Shown here one piece after another: positions 6,917 through 13,881 of a stretch of DNA of 15,948 nucleotides (the stretch's first letter is position 1; the number at the start of each line of letters is the position of its first letter). Under the pieces are notes generated by a model that worked only from the letters and a program-made list of their open reading frames with translations, did no database searches and was not told where the DNA came from. Source of the stretch: Sutterella parvirubra YIT 11816 (lineage in GTDB: Bacteria; Pseudomonadota; Gammaproteobacteria; Burkholderiales; Burkholderiaceae_F); assembly GCF_000250875.1 (NCBI RefSeq), contig NZ_JH604946.1, positions 15,182 to 31,129 of the forward strand, given 5' to 3'. The position numbers were made by a program, and so were the translations under genes.

Positions 6917-8452
6917 TTGGTCGCCGACTGGATGCTCGACATGGTCGGGTACCGGGCGGAGGAAGAGATCGGCCGCAGGCTGATCGTCGAGCCGTCGTGC
7001 GGCTGCGGCGCCTTTCTTCTGACGATCGTCGAACGGCTCTGCGGCTGGAAGGCGCGTCACCCGGACGTCGGCTGGGCGGCGCTCTCGGAGTGCATCCGCG
7101 CCTTCGACGTCGACGAGGCGGCGCTTCGTGCGACGCGGCGCGCCGTTCGTCAGGCGCTCATCCAACGCGGGTGCCCGCCGGAGACGCTCCTTGACGCCTG
7201 GCTCGTCTGCGGGGACTTTCTCCTTCACGACACGGATCTTCGCGCCGACTTCGTGGTCGGCAATCCGCCCTACATCCGCGCGACGGACATGCCTGCGGAG
7301 AAGCGGAAGGCCTACGCCGCTCATCTCAATTGCGTCACCCTCGGGACGGACATCTTCGTGGGTTTCTATGAGAAGTCGCTCGAACTACTGAAGCCGGGCG
7401 GCGCGCTCTGCTTCATCTGTGCGGACCGGTGGCTCCAGAACGCCTACGGAAAGCGCCTGCGCGGCAAGGTCAACGCCGACTTCAACCTCGACGTGCTCGT
7501 GCGCATGCACGAAGTCCGGGCGTTCGACGAGGACGTGGACGCCTATCCGGCGGTCACGCTCATCCGCCGCGAAGCTCGGCGGGAAACCTTCAGGTTCGTG
7601 AACTGTTCGCCCGCCTTCGGCGCGGACGACGTCGAAGACGTCGAACGGGCGATGGATGGCGGTTTGGACAACGTCCGGGGGAGCCGCTTCGAGCTGATCC
7701 GGTTGGAGAAGCCCCATGGTGATGCGCTCTATCCGCTCGCCGACGCCGCGACCGTCCGGTTCGTCATGAGCGCGATGGGGCGGTATCAGCCGATCGAGAA
7801 GTGCGGCGTCGCGATCGGGATCGGCATCGGCATCGCGACCGGCTGCGACGACGTCTTCCTCACGGAGGACGCCACGCTGGTGGAAGCGTCGCGGCTCCTG
7901 CCCCTCTACCATCAACGCTTCAAGGACGCCCGCCCCGTCTTTCTCGTGAACCCTTGGGAGGAGGACGGGAGCCTCGCGGATCTTCAGCGCCATCCGCGCC
8001 TTCGGAACTACTTCGAGAAGCACGCCGACCGTCTGAAGCGCCGGTATGTCGCGAGGAAGTCGCCCGAAGCCTGGTACCGGACGATCGACAAGATTCAGAC
8101 GGAGCTTCTCGGGAGGAGGCTCATCCTGCTCCCGGACTTGGGTGTCGAGGCGAAGCCCGTCATCACGGACCGGTACCCCCATCACGGCTGCTACTGGATC
8201 GCCTCCGACGAGTGGGACCTTGAAGCGTTGGTGGGGCTCCTGATGAGCACGCCGGTCCGTCGCTTCATCGACGCTTTCGGGGTCAAGATGCGGGGCGGGA
8301 CGCTCCGCTTTCAGGCCCAGTACCTGAGGTACGTGCATCTGCCCGAGTGGAAGGACGTTCCGGACGAGGTGCGCGAAGGTTTGCGCACCGCCTTCCGTCG
8401 GGGCGACGCGGCGCTCGCCGACCGATGGGCCGAGCGGGCGTACCGCCCGTGA
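6917..8452 (+). CDS. Gamma-class (Eco57I/TaqI-like) N6-adenine DNA methyltransferase, 5' end frameshifted
   Basis: It would transfer a methyl group from S-adenosylmethionine to adenine in a specific DNA sequence. Counting from the TTG at 6917, the SAM-binding motif I is [10 protein letters not shown] (24-33) and catalytic motif IV is NPPY (116-119), inside [11 protein letters not shown]. The C-terminal half looks like the TaqI-type target-recognition region, with [11 protein letters not shown] and later [20 protein letters not shown]. The 511-residue span fits gamma-class enzymes such as M.PaeR7I. The TTG has no ribosome binding site. The natural start is probably the ATG at 6879, one base out of frame, so motif X (GVVYT-P) is separated from the rest. 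No restriction endonuclease is adjacent: AIM24 lies upstream and psd downstream. A solitary modification enzyme or a decayed R-M remnant is likely. Its recognition sequence cannot be read from the DNA. Confidence 0.82.
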   Translation: MVADWMLDMVGYRAEEEIGRRLIVEPSCGCGAFLLTIVERLCGWKARHPDVGWAALSECIRAFDVDEAALRATRRAVRQALIQRGCPPETLLDAWLVCGDFLLHDTDLRADFVVGNPPYIRATDMPAEKRKAYAAHLNCVTLGTDIFVGFYEKSLELLKPGGALCFICADRWLQNAYGKRLRGKVNADFNLDVLVRMHEVRAFDEDVDAYPAVTLIRREARRETFRFVNCSPAFGADDVEDVERAMDGGLDNVRGSRFELIRLEKPHGDALYPLADAATVRFVMSAMGRYQPIEKCGVAIGIGIGIATGCDDVFLTEDATLVEASRLLPLYHQRFKDARPVFLVNPWEEDGSLADLQRHPRLRNYFEKHADRLKRRYVARKSPEAWYRTIDKIQTELLGRRLILLPDLGVEAKPVITDRYPHHGCYWIASDEWDLEALVGLLMSTPVRRFIDAFGVKMRGGTLRFQAQYLRYVHLPEWKDVPDEVREGLRTAFRRGDAALADRWAERAYRP

Positions 8453-8506
8453 GCCCTCCGGCCGCGTTTCTCTTCCGAATCGTCGGACGGCGGCGCCCCA
8501 ATCCTC

Positions 8507-8563
8507 TACAATGTCGGCCCGGACCGATCCCGGTCCGCATCCGACCCCGCCGAGAAGGCGGGG
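8507..8563 (+). promoter_or_regulatory. Putative psd promoter and double-hairpin leader
   Basis: A -10-like TACAAT lies at 8507-8512 with no good -35. Transcription from it would make a leader with two perfect 7-bp hairpins: CGGACCG/CGGTCCG (8520-8526 and 8531-8537) and CCCCGCC/GGCGGGG (8545-8551 and 8557-8563). They are followed by the GAGGA ribosome binding site at 8582-8586. A regulatory role is inferred from position only. Confidence 0.4.
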
Positions 8564-8597
8564 ATTCATCCGCCTTCCTCCGAGGACACGCTCCAAA

Positions 8598-9245
8598 GTG
8601 AACGCCCAGATTTATCCGCATCCGTTCATCGCCCGCGAAGGTCGCCCGATCCTGGGCGGTCTTCTTGCCCTGACGGTCATCCTGTGGCTCTTCGACTTCG
8701 ACTTCCTGGCCTTCATCGCCTTCGTCGCCTTCGTCTTCTCGCTGCAGTTCTTCCGCGATCCCGCCCGTGAGCTTCCGGCGGATCCGCGCGCCGTCGTGAG
8801 TCCCGTGGACGGGCGCGTCTGCAAGGTGCAGAACGCCGAGGATCCGCTCACCGGCGAACCCCGCGTCATGGTCTCGATCTTCATGAACGTCTTCAACGTG
8901 CACAGCCAGAAGTCGCCCGTGGCGGGCGTCGTCGAAGAGGTGAAGTACACGCCGGGGCTCTTCCTCAACGCCGACCTCGACAAGGCTTCGACCGACAACG
9001 AACGCAACGCCGTGCGCGTGCGCATGGAAGACGGCCGCGACGTCACCTTCGTGCAGGTCGCGGGCTTGATCGCCCGCCGCATCCTCTGCCACACCTCGGT
9101 GGGCGCGAAGCTCGCCCGCGGCGAGCGCTACGGCTTCATCCGCTTCGGCTCCCGCGTGGACGTCTTCCTCCCGCCCGAGGCGGAAGTCACCGTCACCATC
9201 GGTCAGAAGGTGACGGGCGTGATGTCGACGATCGCGCGCCTCTGA
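8598..9245 (+). CDS. psd: Phosphatidylserine decarboxylase proenzyme
   Basis: It converts phosphatidylserine to phosphatidylethanolamine at the inner membrane, the last step of PE synthesis. The 215-residue length is that of the short bacterial type. A hydrophobic segment spans about residues 18-50. The core has SPVDGRV (68-74, catalytic Asp71) and [11 protein letters not shown] (100-110, His102), and the self-cleavage site is Gly184-Ser185 in [12 protein letters not shown]. Cleavage there would give beta and alpha chains, with Ser185 becoming the pyruvoyl group. The GTG at 8598 is chosen because GAGGACA lies upstream and because the N-terminus then reads [12 protein letters not shown], as in homologues. 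A strong terminator follows the stop. The partner gene pssA lies 1.7 kb downstream on the opposite strand. Confidence 0.95.
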   Translation: MNAQIYPHPFIAREGRPILGGLLALTVILWLFDFDFLAFIAFVAFVFSLQFFRDPARELPADPRAVVSPVDGRVCKVQNAEDPLTGEPRVMVSIFMNVFNVHSQKSPVAGVVEEVKYTPGLFLNADLDKASTDNERNAVRVRMEDGRDVTFVQVAGLIARRILCHTSVGAKLARGERYGFIRFGSRVDVFLPPEAEVTVTIGQKVTGVMSTIARL

Positions 9246-9291
9246 TCACCTCTGATCCTCTCTGGGAACCTCTTCACGAGAGCCTCTTTTG

Positions 9292-9315
9292 AGAGGTTCC
9301 ACAACCTCTTTTTTT
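9292..9315 (+). terminator. Rho-independent terminator of psd
   Basis: AGAGGTT (9292-9298) pairs with AACCTCT (9303-9309) across a CCAC loop, and T continues to 9315. A competing 9-bp stem, GGAACCTCT/AGAGGTTCC (9265-9273 with 9292-9300), uses the same left arm, so an alternative fold is possible. It is placed 46 nt after the psd stop. Confidence 0.8.
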
Positions 9316-9406
9316 CTTATTTGGGACGGGGTCGTCTTCACTCCGCCGGGAGGTGCCTTCCGGCTCGTGGGTGCCCCTGACGTTCGACGCGCTTTGCTGA
9401 ATCCCG

Positions 9407-9481
9407 TTTCAGTACAGCGCGCTGTACTACACCTGACTGTAGTACAGCCAACTGTACTGCACCCAACTGTAGTACAGTCGG
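9407..9481. repeat. 15-bp tandem repeat array forming two successive hairpins
   Basis: Full units are CTGTACTACACCTGA (9422-9436), CTGTAGTACAGCCAA (9437-9451), CTGTACTGCACCCAA (9452-9466) and CTGTAGTACAGTCGG (9467-9481). A degenerate unit precedes them at 9407-9421. Alternate units are inverted relative to each other. As a result GCTGTACTACA (9421-9431) pairs perfectly with TGTAGTACAGC (9438-9448), and ACTGTACTGCA (9451-9461) pairs with TGTAGTACAGT (9468-9478) with one mismatch. Both have 6-nt loops. The junction at 9411-9428 is itself a perfect 18-bp palindrome, AGTACAGCGCGCTGTACT. Confidence 0.85.
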
Positions 9482-9571
9482 ATGTGCTTCTTGTATTTCC
9501 TTGGTTATCAAGGAATGAGGTGAAAAGAGAACTGAACGGGTGGTGAAATGCAAGGGATCCTCCGCACGCGA

Positions 9572-9593
9572 AAGCCCGGCTCGCGCCGGGCTT
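9572..9593 (-). terminator. Hairpin at the end of the WYL regulator gene
   Basis: AAGCCCGGC (9572-9580) pairs with GCCGGGCTT (9585-9593) around TCGC. CCTCCG (9559-9564) and CGGAGG (9594-9599) can extend it imperfectly. It lies 38 nt past the stop. The T-run on the minus strand is only three bases, so it is probably a moderate terminator. Confidence 0.55.
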
Positions 9594-9630
9594 CGGAGGT
9601 GGAATCGGGCACGGGTCCCGGTGTTGTCGT

Positions 9631-10812
9631 TCAGAAGGACCCCGGCGTCACGAGCGGCTCGGGGGCGCGCAGTTGCTCCTTGGTGCTCCGGATGATCCAC
9701 TCGGCGCGCTGCGCGAGCCACGCGTCCAAAAGCGCCGAGTCTTCGAGCACGGCGACGACGCGCCAGAGCGGCGCCTCGTCGGTCGAGTCCGGGTCGACGG
9801 AGGCTTCCTGCGTCGCGCAGAGCGGGCTCTCCAGAATCTCGCGCACGAGGTCGGGGCTGTCGGTGACGACCGTGAGCCGCACGGTGCGGCCGCGCTTCCC
9901 TTCAAAGTTCGCCCGGCGCACGAAGTCTTCGAGGCTGAAGTCCTCGGGGATGAGCGCCGGGAGGAGCGTCACGCGGGCGTCGTCGAAGCGGTGGAGCGCG
10001 TAGAGCCCGATCACGGGGCGCTCCTCTTCGACGGGTTGCCCGGCTTCTTCAAGACGGCGTCGGCGGATGCGTGCGAGCGTGTGCTTCACGCCGCGGGGCT
10101 CTTCGTAGCCCACGACGAAGGTTCTCGATTGGTGCTGGATGAGCCCCAAAGGGTGGAGGTCGATTTCGGAAAACCGCCCCGTATCGCGGCGGTAGCGGCC
10201 GTGCATGACCATCTCAGAAAAGAGCGCTTCGACGGCCGCCTCAAAGACCGAGGCCCGGATCGCGGGCACCGTGACGGGAAGGGTCGGGGGCGTCACCACG
10301 ATCTTCTCCAACCACGAGGTGTTGGCGCGCGCGGCGTCCGGGGCGAGGTTGCGCTTCGCGGTGCGCAGCATCGGGCGAAGCCCGTTCAAGGCACCCGTGG
10401 GTAGATGGTGGCGCAGACCTTCTTCCGCGAAGCGCAGCAGCACCGCCTCGACCGGCGAGAGCCTCGGGAGCTGGATCCCCTTGGCGTTCGGGCTCCAACG
10501 GTAGCGGCGCGGGCGCACCGTTTCGTCGCAGTCGATCGCGAAGTCGGCGGCGTCGCTCCTGATCGTCTGCAGATAGCGCTGCAGGGTGCGGATCGGGAGA
10601 TCGATCCCTTCGCGGCGGAGTTCTTCCTGAATCTCCTGCGTGTCGATCGGACGGTTCTGCGGGATCAACTGCAGGATCCTGATGAGGCGGATCGCGTCGT
10701 CGAACATCGGGCTCGGACGGGCGGTCTTTCGGCCCGCGGCGGCCTTGGCGTCATGTGTGCCGCCGGGCGTGCCGCGGTCCGCGCGGCTCGTGCGGTTCGT
10801 CGATGAAGCCAT
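9631..10812 (-). CDS. WYL-domain helix-turn-helix transcriptional regulator
   Basis: This is a 393-residue cytoplasmic DNA-binding regulator. After a low-complexity basic N-terminus (1-35), an HTH region runs from about 38 to 90 (FDDAIRLIRILQLIP... then TLQRYLQTIRSDAADF). A WYL domain follows at about 185-260, with HPLGLIQHQSRTFVVGYEEP and LARIRRRRL. The C-terminal extension (about 300-380) resembles the WCX region. The W-Y-L triad itself is degenerate here: the equivalent segment reads T-F-V. WYL proteins sense ligands such as nucleotides or single-stranded nucleic acid and often regulate stress or defence genes. The target here is unknown. The ATG at 10812 is set by GGGAGGAAGCC just upstream. 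The gene lies between convergent psd and upstream pssA, separated from pssA by a strong terminator, so it has its own promoter (AATGTA at 10849-10854, i.e. TACATT, is a possible -10). Confidence 0.88.
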   Translation of the reverse strand: MASSTNRTSRADRGTPGGTHDAKAAAGRKTARPSPMFDDAIRLIRILQLIPQNRPIDTQEIQEELRREGIDLPIRTLQRYLQTIRSDAADFAIDCDETVRPRRYRWSPNAKGIQLPRLSPVEAVLLRFAEEGLRHHLPTGALNGLRPMLRTAKRNLAPDAARANTSWLEKIVVTPPTLPVTVPAIRASVFEAAVEALFSEMVMHGRYRRDTGRFSEIDLHPLGLIQHQSRTFVVGYEEPRGVKHTLARIRRRRLEEAGQPVEEERPVIGLYALHRFDDARVTLLPALIPEDFSLEDFVRRANFEGKRGRTVRLTVVTDSPDLVREILESPLCATQEASVDPDSTDEAPLWRVVAVLEDSALLDAWLAQRAEWIIRSTKEQLRAPEPLVTPGSF

Positions 10813-10910
10813 GGCTTCCTCCCTACCAAGGAACAAGGTTCTCAGAAAAATGTATCAGCCGAACGCCGGGGCGATCGTTTCGAAATGCACCGAAGTGTGT
10901 GGGCGGAACG

Positions 10911-10939
10911 AAAAGCGGCGCCCGCTTCAGGGGCGCCGC
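10911..10939 (-). terminator. Rho-independent terminator of pssA
   Basis: GCGGCGCCC (10915-10923) pairs perfectly with GGGCGCCGC (10931-10939) across a 7-nt loop, followed on the minus strand by TTTTCGTT. It lies 53 nt after the pssA stop. Confidence 0.8.
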
Positions 10940-10992
10940 ATCTCGAAAACGCTTGGAATCCGGCTGTTCCGGCCGTTTCGGCGGGTGTGCCG

Positions 10993-11847
10993 TCAGTGGT
11001 GTTCGGCGGGGTCTTCGCCGGCCGCGAGGGCAGCCTGCTGCGCGGCGATGTCGGCTTCGATCGGGTTGGGGCGCCCCTTCCACCAGCACCAGAAGGCGTA
11101 GAGGTAGCCCGAGAGCGCGTAGATGCAGAAGAGCACGAAGATCGAAAGCGACGTGTTGCTCGAGATGATGATGAAGAGGAGCGACGCGACGACGATGAAC
11201 CAGAAGGGGATCGTGCGCACGACGGCGTAGCTCTTCCCGGAGAAGAAGGGCGCGTTGCTCACCATCGTGAGGCCGGCGTAGAGCGTGACGACCAACGCCG
11301 CTTCGGCCTGATGCGGGAGCATGAAGTCGGGGATGTGGCCTTCGACGCAGAGCCAGACGTAGCCGCAGACGAGCGCCGCCGCGGCCGGGCTCGGGAGCCC
11401 CTGGAAATAGTTCTTGGAGACGACGCCCACGTTGCAGTTGAAGCGCGCCAGGCGCAGGATCGCGCAGAAGGCGTAGACGAAGGCGACGGCCCAGCCGAGC
11501 TTGCCCAGGCCCACGAGGCTGTGTTCGTAGACGATCAAGGCCGGGGCGACGCCGAAGCTCACGGCGTCGGCGAGGCTGTCCATCTGCACGCCGAATTCGC
11601 TCTGGGTGTGGGTGAGGCGCGCGACGCGCCCGTCCATCCCGTCGAAGAGCATCGAGAAGAAGACGGCGATCGCGGCGGTGCCGAAGTCGCCGTTCATCGC
11701 CTGAACGATGCCGTAGAAGGCGGCGAAGAAGGCCGCCGCGGTGAAGGCGTTCGGCAGGACGTAGATGCCCTTGGTGCGGACGGCTTCGATGCGCTGTTGG
11801 CTGATTTCAGCGAGCGACTTGCGGTGAGGAGTGGGATGGTCGGTCAT
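10993..11847 (-). CDS. pssA: CDP-diacylglycerol--serine O-phosphatidyltransferase
   Basis: This inner-membrane enzyme makes phosphatidylserine and CMP from CDP-diacylglycerol and L-serine. It is the type II (CDP-alcohol phosphotransferase) form, not the E. coli phospholipase-D-like form. The catalytic signature is complete: Asp69, Asp72-Gly73, Ala76-Arg77, Gly86, Asp90 and Asp94 in the order D-x2-DG-x2-AR-x8-G-x3-D-x3-D. The 284 residues hold several TM segments, the last ones near FWFIVVASLLFIIIS and SIFVLFCIYALSGYLYAF. The ATG at 11847 gives an N-terminus typical of the family but has only a weak ribosome binding site; the open frame continues upstream without support. It supplies the substrate for Psd, encoded nearby on the other strand. 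The upstream region is shared with the divergent FAH-family gene. Confidence 0.94.
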   Translation of the reverse strand: MTDHPTPHRKSLAEISQQRIEAVRTKGIYVLPNAFTAAAFFAAFYGIVQAMNGDFGTAAIAVFFSMLFDGMDGRVARLTHTQSEFGVQMDSLADAVSFGVAPALIVYEHSLVGLGKLGWAVAFVYAFCAILRLARFNCNVGVVSKNYFQGLPSPAAAALVCGYVWLCVEGHIPDFMLPHQAEAALVVTLYAGLTMVSNAPFFSGKSYAVVRTIPFWFIVVASLLFIIISSNTSLSIFVLFCIYALSGYLYAFWCWWKGRPNPIEADIAAQQAALAAGEDPAEHH

Positions 11848-11917
11848 TGCTTTTGCGAGCGGTGCTTTCGGTGTGCGCGTGTCCGGGGACCAGGGGGCCC
11901 CGAAAATCGTTCGGCCT

Positions 11918-11949
11918 ATTGTACAGGCGTTGGCGGCAAACCATACAAT
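11918..11949. promoter_or_regulatory. Overlapping divergent promoters for pssA and the FAH-family gene
   Basis: The segment begins ATTGTA (11918-11923) and ends TACAAT (11944-11949). Read rightward, TTGTAC (11919-11924) and TACAAT make a -35/-10 pair with a 19-nt spacer. Read leftward, TTGTAT (11948-11943) and TACAAT (11923-11918) do the same, also with 19. Each -10 lies almost on the opposing -35, so only one polymerase could bind at a time. The 19-nt spacing is long, so confidence is moderate. Confidence 0.4.
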
Positions 11950-12000
11950 GAGCAAATTTCTGCAATAGTTCACCGCCCGACGCGGGCGGCTTTTCGAGTC

Positions 12001-12708
12001 ATGCCGTATCTCTTCGCACCGCCCCAGCAGGCCGTCATTCCCGTCCAGGACGAACGCTACGAATTCTTCCCCGTGCGCCGCGTCTACTGCGCCGCGCGCA
12101 ACTATTCCGCGCACGCCGCGGAGGTCGCGCGGCCGGGTGAAGTGGTCGAGGCGCCCTTCTTCTTCATGAAGCCCTCGGACGCCGTGGTGCCGGTGGCGGA
12201 CGGCGAGACCGTCCGGATCGCCGCGCCGGAGGATCCGGAAGCGAGGCTCGAGTACGAGGTCGAACTGGTGGCGTGCCTCTCGAAGGGCGGCAGGAACCTC
12301 ACGGAAGAAGAGGCTGAAGCCTGCATTTGGGGCTGGTGCGTCGGGATCGACTTCACCCGCCGCGACCGTCAGCGCGAGATGAGCGCGAAGGGCCGCCCTT
12401 GGGAGGTCGCGAAGGCCACCGACCGGAGCGCCCCGGTGAGCCACCTGCGCCCCGCGTACCGCACGCCCATGCCCGCGCCCGCCGACATCTACCTCTACAA
12501 GAACAACGAGAAGGTGCAGTCGGGCCGCACGGACCAGATGATGGTCTCGCCCGCAGGGTTGATCGTCGAACTCTCCCGCACGTGGGAGCTTCAGCCGGGC
12601 GACATCGTCTTCACGGGGACGCCCTCGGGCGTGGGCCCGGTGAAGAAGGGCGACGTGCTTCTCGCCGGCGTCAACGGCGTGGGGACGCTCCGCGTCGAGA
12701 TCGTCTGA
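12001..12708 (+). CDS. Fumarylacetoacetate hydrolase (FAH) family protein
   Basis: This 235-residue cytoplasmic metalloenzyme is closest in pattern to fumarylpyruvate hydrolase/NagK-like and acylpyruvase members, which cleave a C-C bond in diketo acids. It shows RNYSAHAAE (33-41, catalytic His38), YEVELV with metal ligands Glu86 and Glu88, GIDFTRRD with metal ligand Asp117, KGRPWEVAKATDRSAPVS (130-147), and the family's TGTPSGVG (205-212). The ATG at 12001 gives an N-terminus matching homologues (FFPVRRVYC follows). No strong ribosome binding site is visible upstream. It is divergent from pssA and followed by two hairpins. No aromatic-degradation genes are nearby, so the actual substrate is uncertain; a general oxaloacetate decarboxylase/tautomerase-like activity is an alternative. 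Confidence 0.9.
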   Translation: MPYLFAPPQQAVIPVQDERYEFFPVRRVYCAARNYSAHAAEVARPGEVVEAPFFFMKPSDAVVPVADGETVRIAAPEDPEARLEYEVELVACLSKGGRNLTEEEAEACIWGWCVGIDFTRRDRQREMSAKGRPWEVAKATDRSAPVSHLRPAYRTPMPAPADIYLYKNNEKVQSGRTDQMMVSPAGLIVELSRTWELQPGDIVFTGTPSGVGPVKKGDVLLAGVNGVGTLRVEIV

Positions 12709-12744
12709 TCGGGGCCCGCCGCAGACCTCACATCCATATGGGAG

Positions 12745-12768
12745 CCGAGCCGGTGCGCACCGGCTCGG
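12745..12768. repeat. Perfect 24-bp palindrome after the FAH-family gene
   Basis: The half CCGAGCCGGTGC (12745-12756) is followed by its exact reverse complement (12757-12768) with no spacer. It lies 37 nt after the stop and 22 nt before the bidirectional terminator. As RNA it would form a stem of up to 10 bp with a small loop. It may assist termination. Confidence 0.7.
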
Positions 12769-12790
12769 GGTCTCTCGAAGACCGTTCAAG

Positions 12791-12827
12791 AAAAAGGCCG
12801 CAGCCCGTTGCCGGGCGCGGGCTTTTT
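12791..12827. terminator. Bidirectional terminator between the FAH and EamA genes
   Basis: AAAAAG (12791-12796) and CTTTTT (12822-12827) flank a GC stem in which AGCCCG (12802-12807) pairs with CGGGCT (12818-12823). An inner alternative pairs GCCCG (12803-12807) with CGGGC (12812-12816). Both strands read hairpin then T-run, as suits the two convergent genes on either side. Confidence 0.75.
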
Positions 12828-12849
12828 GACTGATGGGGGGTGTCGTCGG

Positions 12850-13881
12850 TCAGGCGCGCTGACGGACGGCGGCCACCGCCATCTTCTTCCCGGCGTAGCG
12901 GGCGTCGAGCTTGATGTTGATCTTCGCGGGCTTTTCTTCGAGCGGCTGACGGAAGACGCGGAGCGACCCCAGCACGCCCGCCATCAGGATGATGAAGCCC
13001 ACGACCATCGTGACGGTCGGGAGTTCCCCGCGGTAGATGAGCGCGTAGACGACGGCGAAGACCGATTCGAAGACGATGAGCTGACCGCCGAGCGCAGCCG
13101 GAAGACGCTGGCTCATCTGGTTCCAGGCGAGCATCGCGACCCACGAGCAGAGGAAGCCCACCATGAGCGCAACGAGGAGGAACGTCACGGGTTCGGGTCC
13201 CATGAAGTGCACCGACGTGTCCATGAAGCCGATCGGCCACGCGAGGAGCGCGAAGGCGCCCAGCACCACGGGGAGCACCGTCACGCCCTGAAGCGCCGTC
13301 CAGGCGCTCGTCGAATGGTGGGGGTGCTCAAGAAGCCAGTCGGCGTTGTAGATCGAGAACCAGGTCCAGGCGAAGACCGCGGCGATGCCGAAGCCGACGC
13401 CGATCCAGAAGGTTTGCCCCCCGCCGGCGCTCGCTTCCGCGATCATCTTGAATTCGGACCAGTTGGCGATGACGAGCCCCGCGAAGATGACGGCCAAGGG
13501 AGGCAGGATGCGGCTCCAGGGAATCGCGCGCCCTTCCTTCGCGTAGCGGACGTTGGAGACGATGGCGACCAACACCGGAATCACGGCCATGAACATGCCG
13601 GCCAGAGGGGCGCCCGCCATGCGGATGCAGATCGTGAGCATCGAGTAGAAGATCACGTTGCCGAAGAACGGAAGCTTGAACGCCTCCCAGATGTCGGCGC
13701 GGGTGAACTTTTTGAGTTCATGGCGCAGGAACCAAAGGCAGGGCAGCGACACGATCCCGAAGGAGATGAAGCGCCCGAGCGCCACGAGCACGGGGTTGTA
13801 CTGCGGTACGAGAAGCGGGGCGATGTAGATGAGGCCCCAGAGAGCACCCGCAGCGATGCCCAGAAGAACACCGATCAGCAT
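12850..13881 (-). CDS. EamA-family drug/metabolite (DMT) transporter
   Basis: This 343-residue inner-membrane protein has about ten hydrophobic segments, arranged as two EamA halves. The first begins MLIGVLLGIAAGALWGLIYI, with the family's early GxxWG pattern. The second starts around FWIGVGFGIAAVFAWTWF and ends with ALGGQLIVFESVFAVVYALI and TMVVGFIILMAGVLGS. Family members mostly export amino acids or metabolites; the substrate is not readable here. The basic C-terminal tail after residue 305 should be cytoplasmic. The ATG at 13881 has AAAAGGA about 12 nt upstream, a slightly long spacing. The gene is convergent with the FAH-family gene and divergent from the amidohydrolase gene. Confidence 0.9.
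   Translation of the reverse strand: MLIGVLLGIAAGALWGLIYIAPLLVPQYNPVLVALGRFISFGIVSLPCLWFLRHELKKFTRADIWEAFKLPFFGNVIFYSMLTICIRMAGAPLAGMFMAVIPVLVAIVSNVRYAKEGRAIPWSRILPPLAVIFAGLVIANWSEFKMIAEASAGGGQTFWIGVGFGIAAVFAWTWFSIYNADWLLEHPHHSTSAWTALQGVTVLPVVLGAFALLAWPIGFMDTSVHFMGPEPVTFLLVALMVGFLCSWVAMLAWNQMSQRLPAALGGQLIVFESVFAVVYALIYRGELPTVTMVVGFIILMAGVLGSLRVFRQPLEEKPAKINIKLDARYAGKKMAVAAVRQRA

Larger units (their letters stand above)
9246..9630. other. Non-coding stretch between psd and the WYL regulator gene
   Basis: These 385 bases separate two convergent genes. In order they hold the psd terminator (9292-9315), the 15-bp repeat array (9407-9481), a 7-bp hairpin TTCCTTG/CAAGGAA at 9497-9515, and the hairpin serving the WYL gene (9572-9593). 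Frames stay open on both strands across the repeats because 15 is a multiple of 3. They lack credible starts, and one overlaps the WYL gene, so I do not call a protein. Locally it is less GC-rich than its neighbours. Confidence 0.6.

Noticed and set aside
6140..8452. AIM24 plus methyltransferase considered as a defence system such as BREX or a type IIG R-M unit
   Set aside because: The methyltransferase is too short for PglX or for a fused endonuclease, and no nuclease, ATPase or helicase gene is adjacent.
9411..9481. CTGT...ACAG motifs considered as LexA boxes
   Set aside because: The spacing between CTG and CAG is 5 bases, not the 10 of a typical proteobacterial LexA box, and neither flanking gene starts here.
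9289..9546. An 85-residue plus-strand frame with pentapeptide-like repeats across the 15-bp array
   Set aside because: It starts at a TTG inside the psd terminator hairpin, has no ribosome binding site, and the repeat reads open on both strands because of its length.
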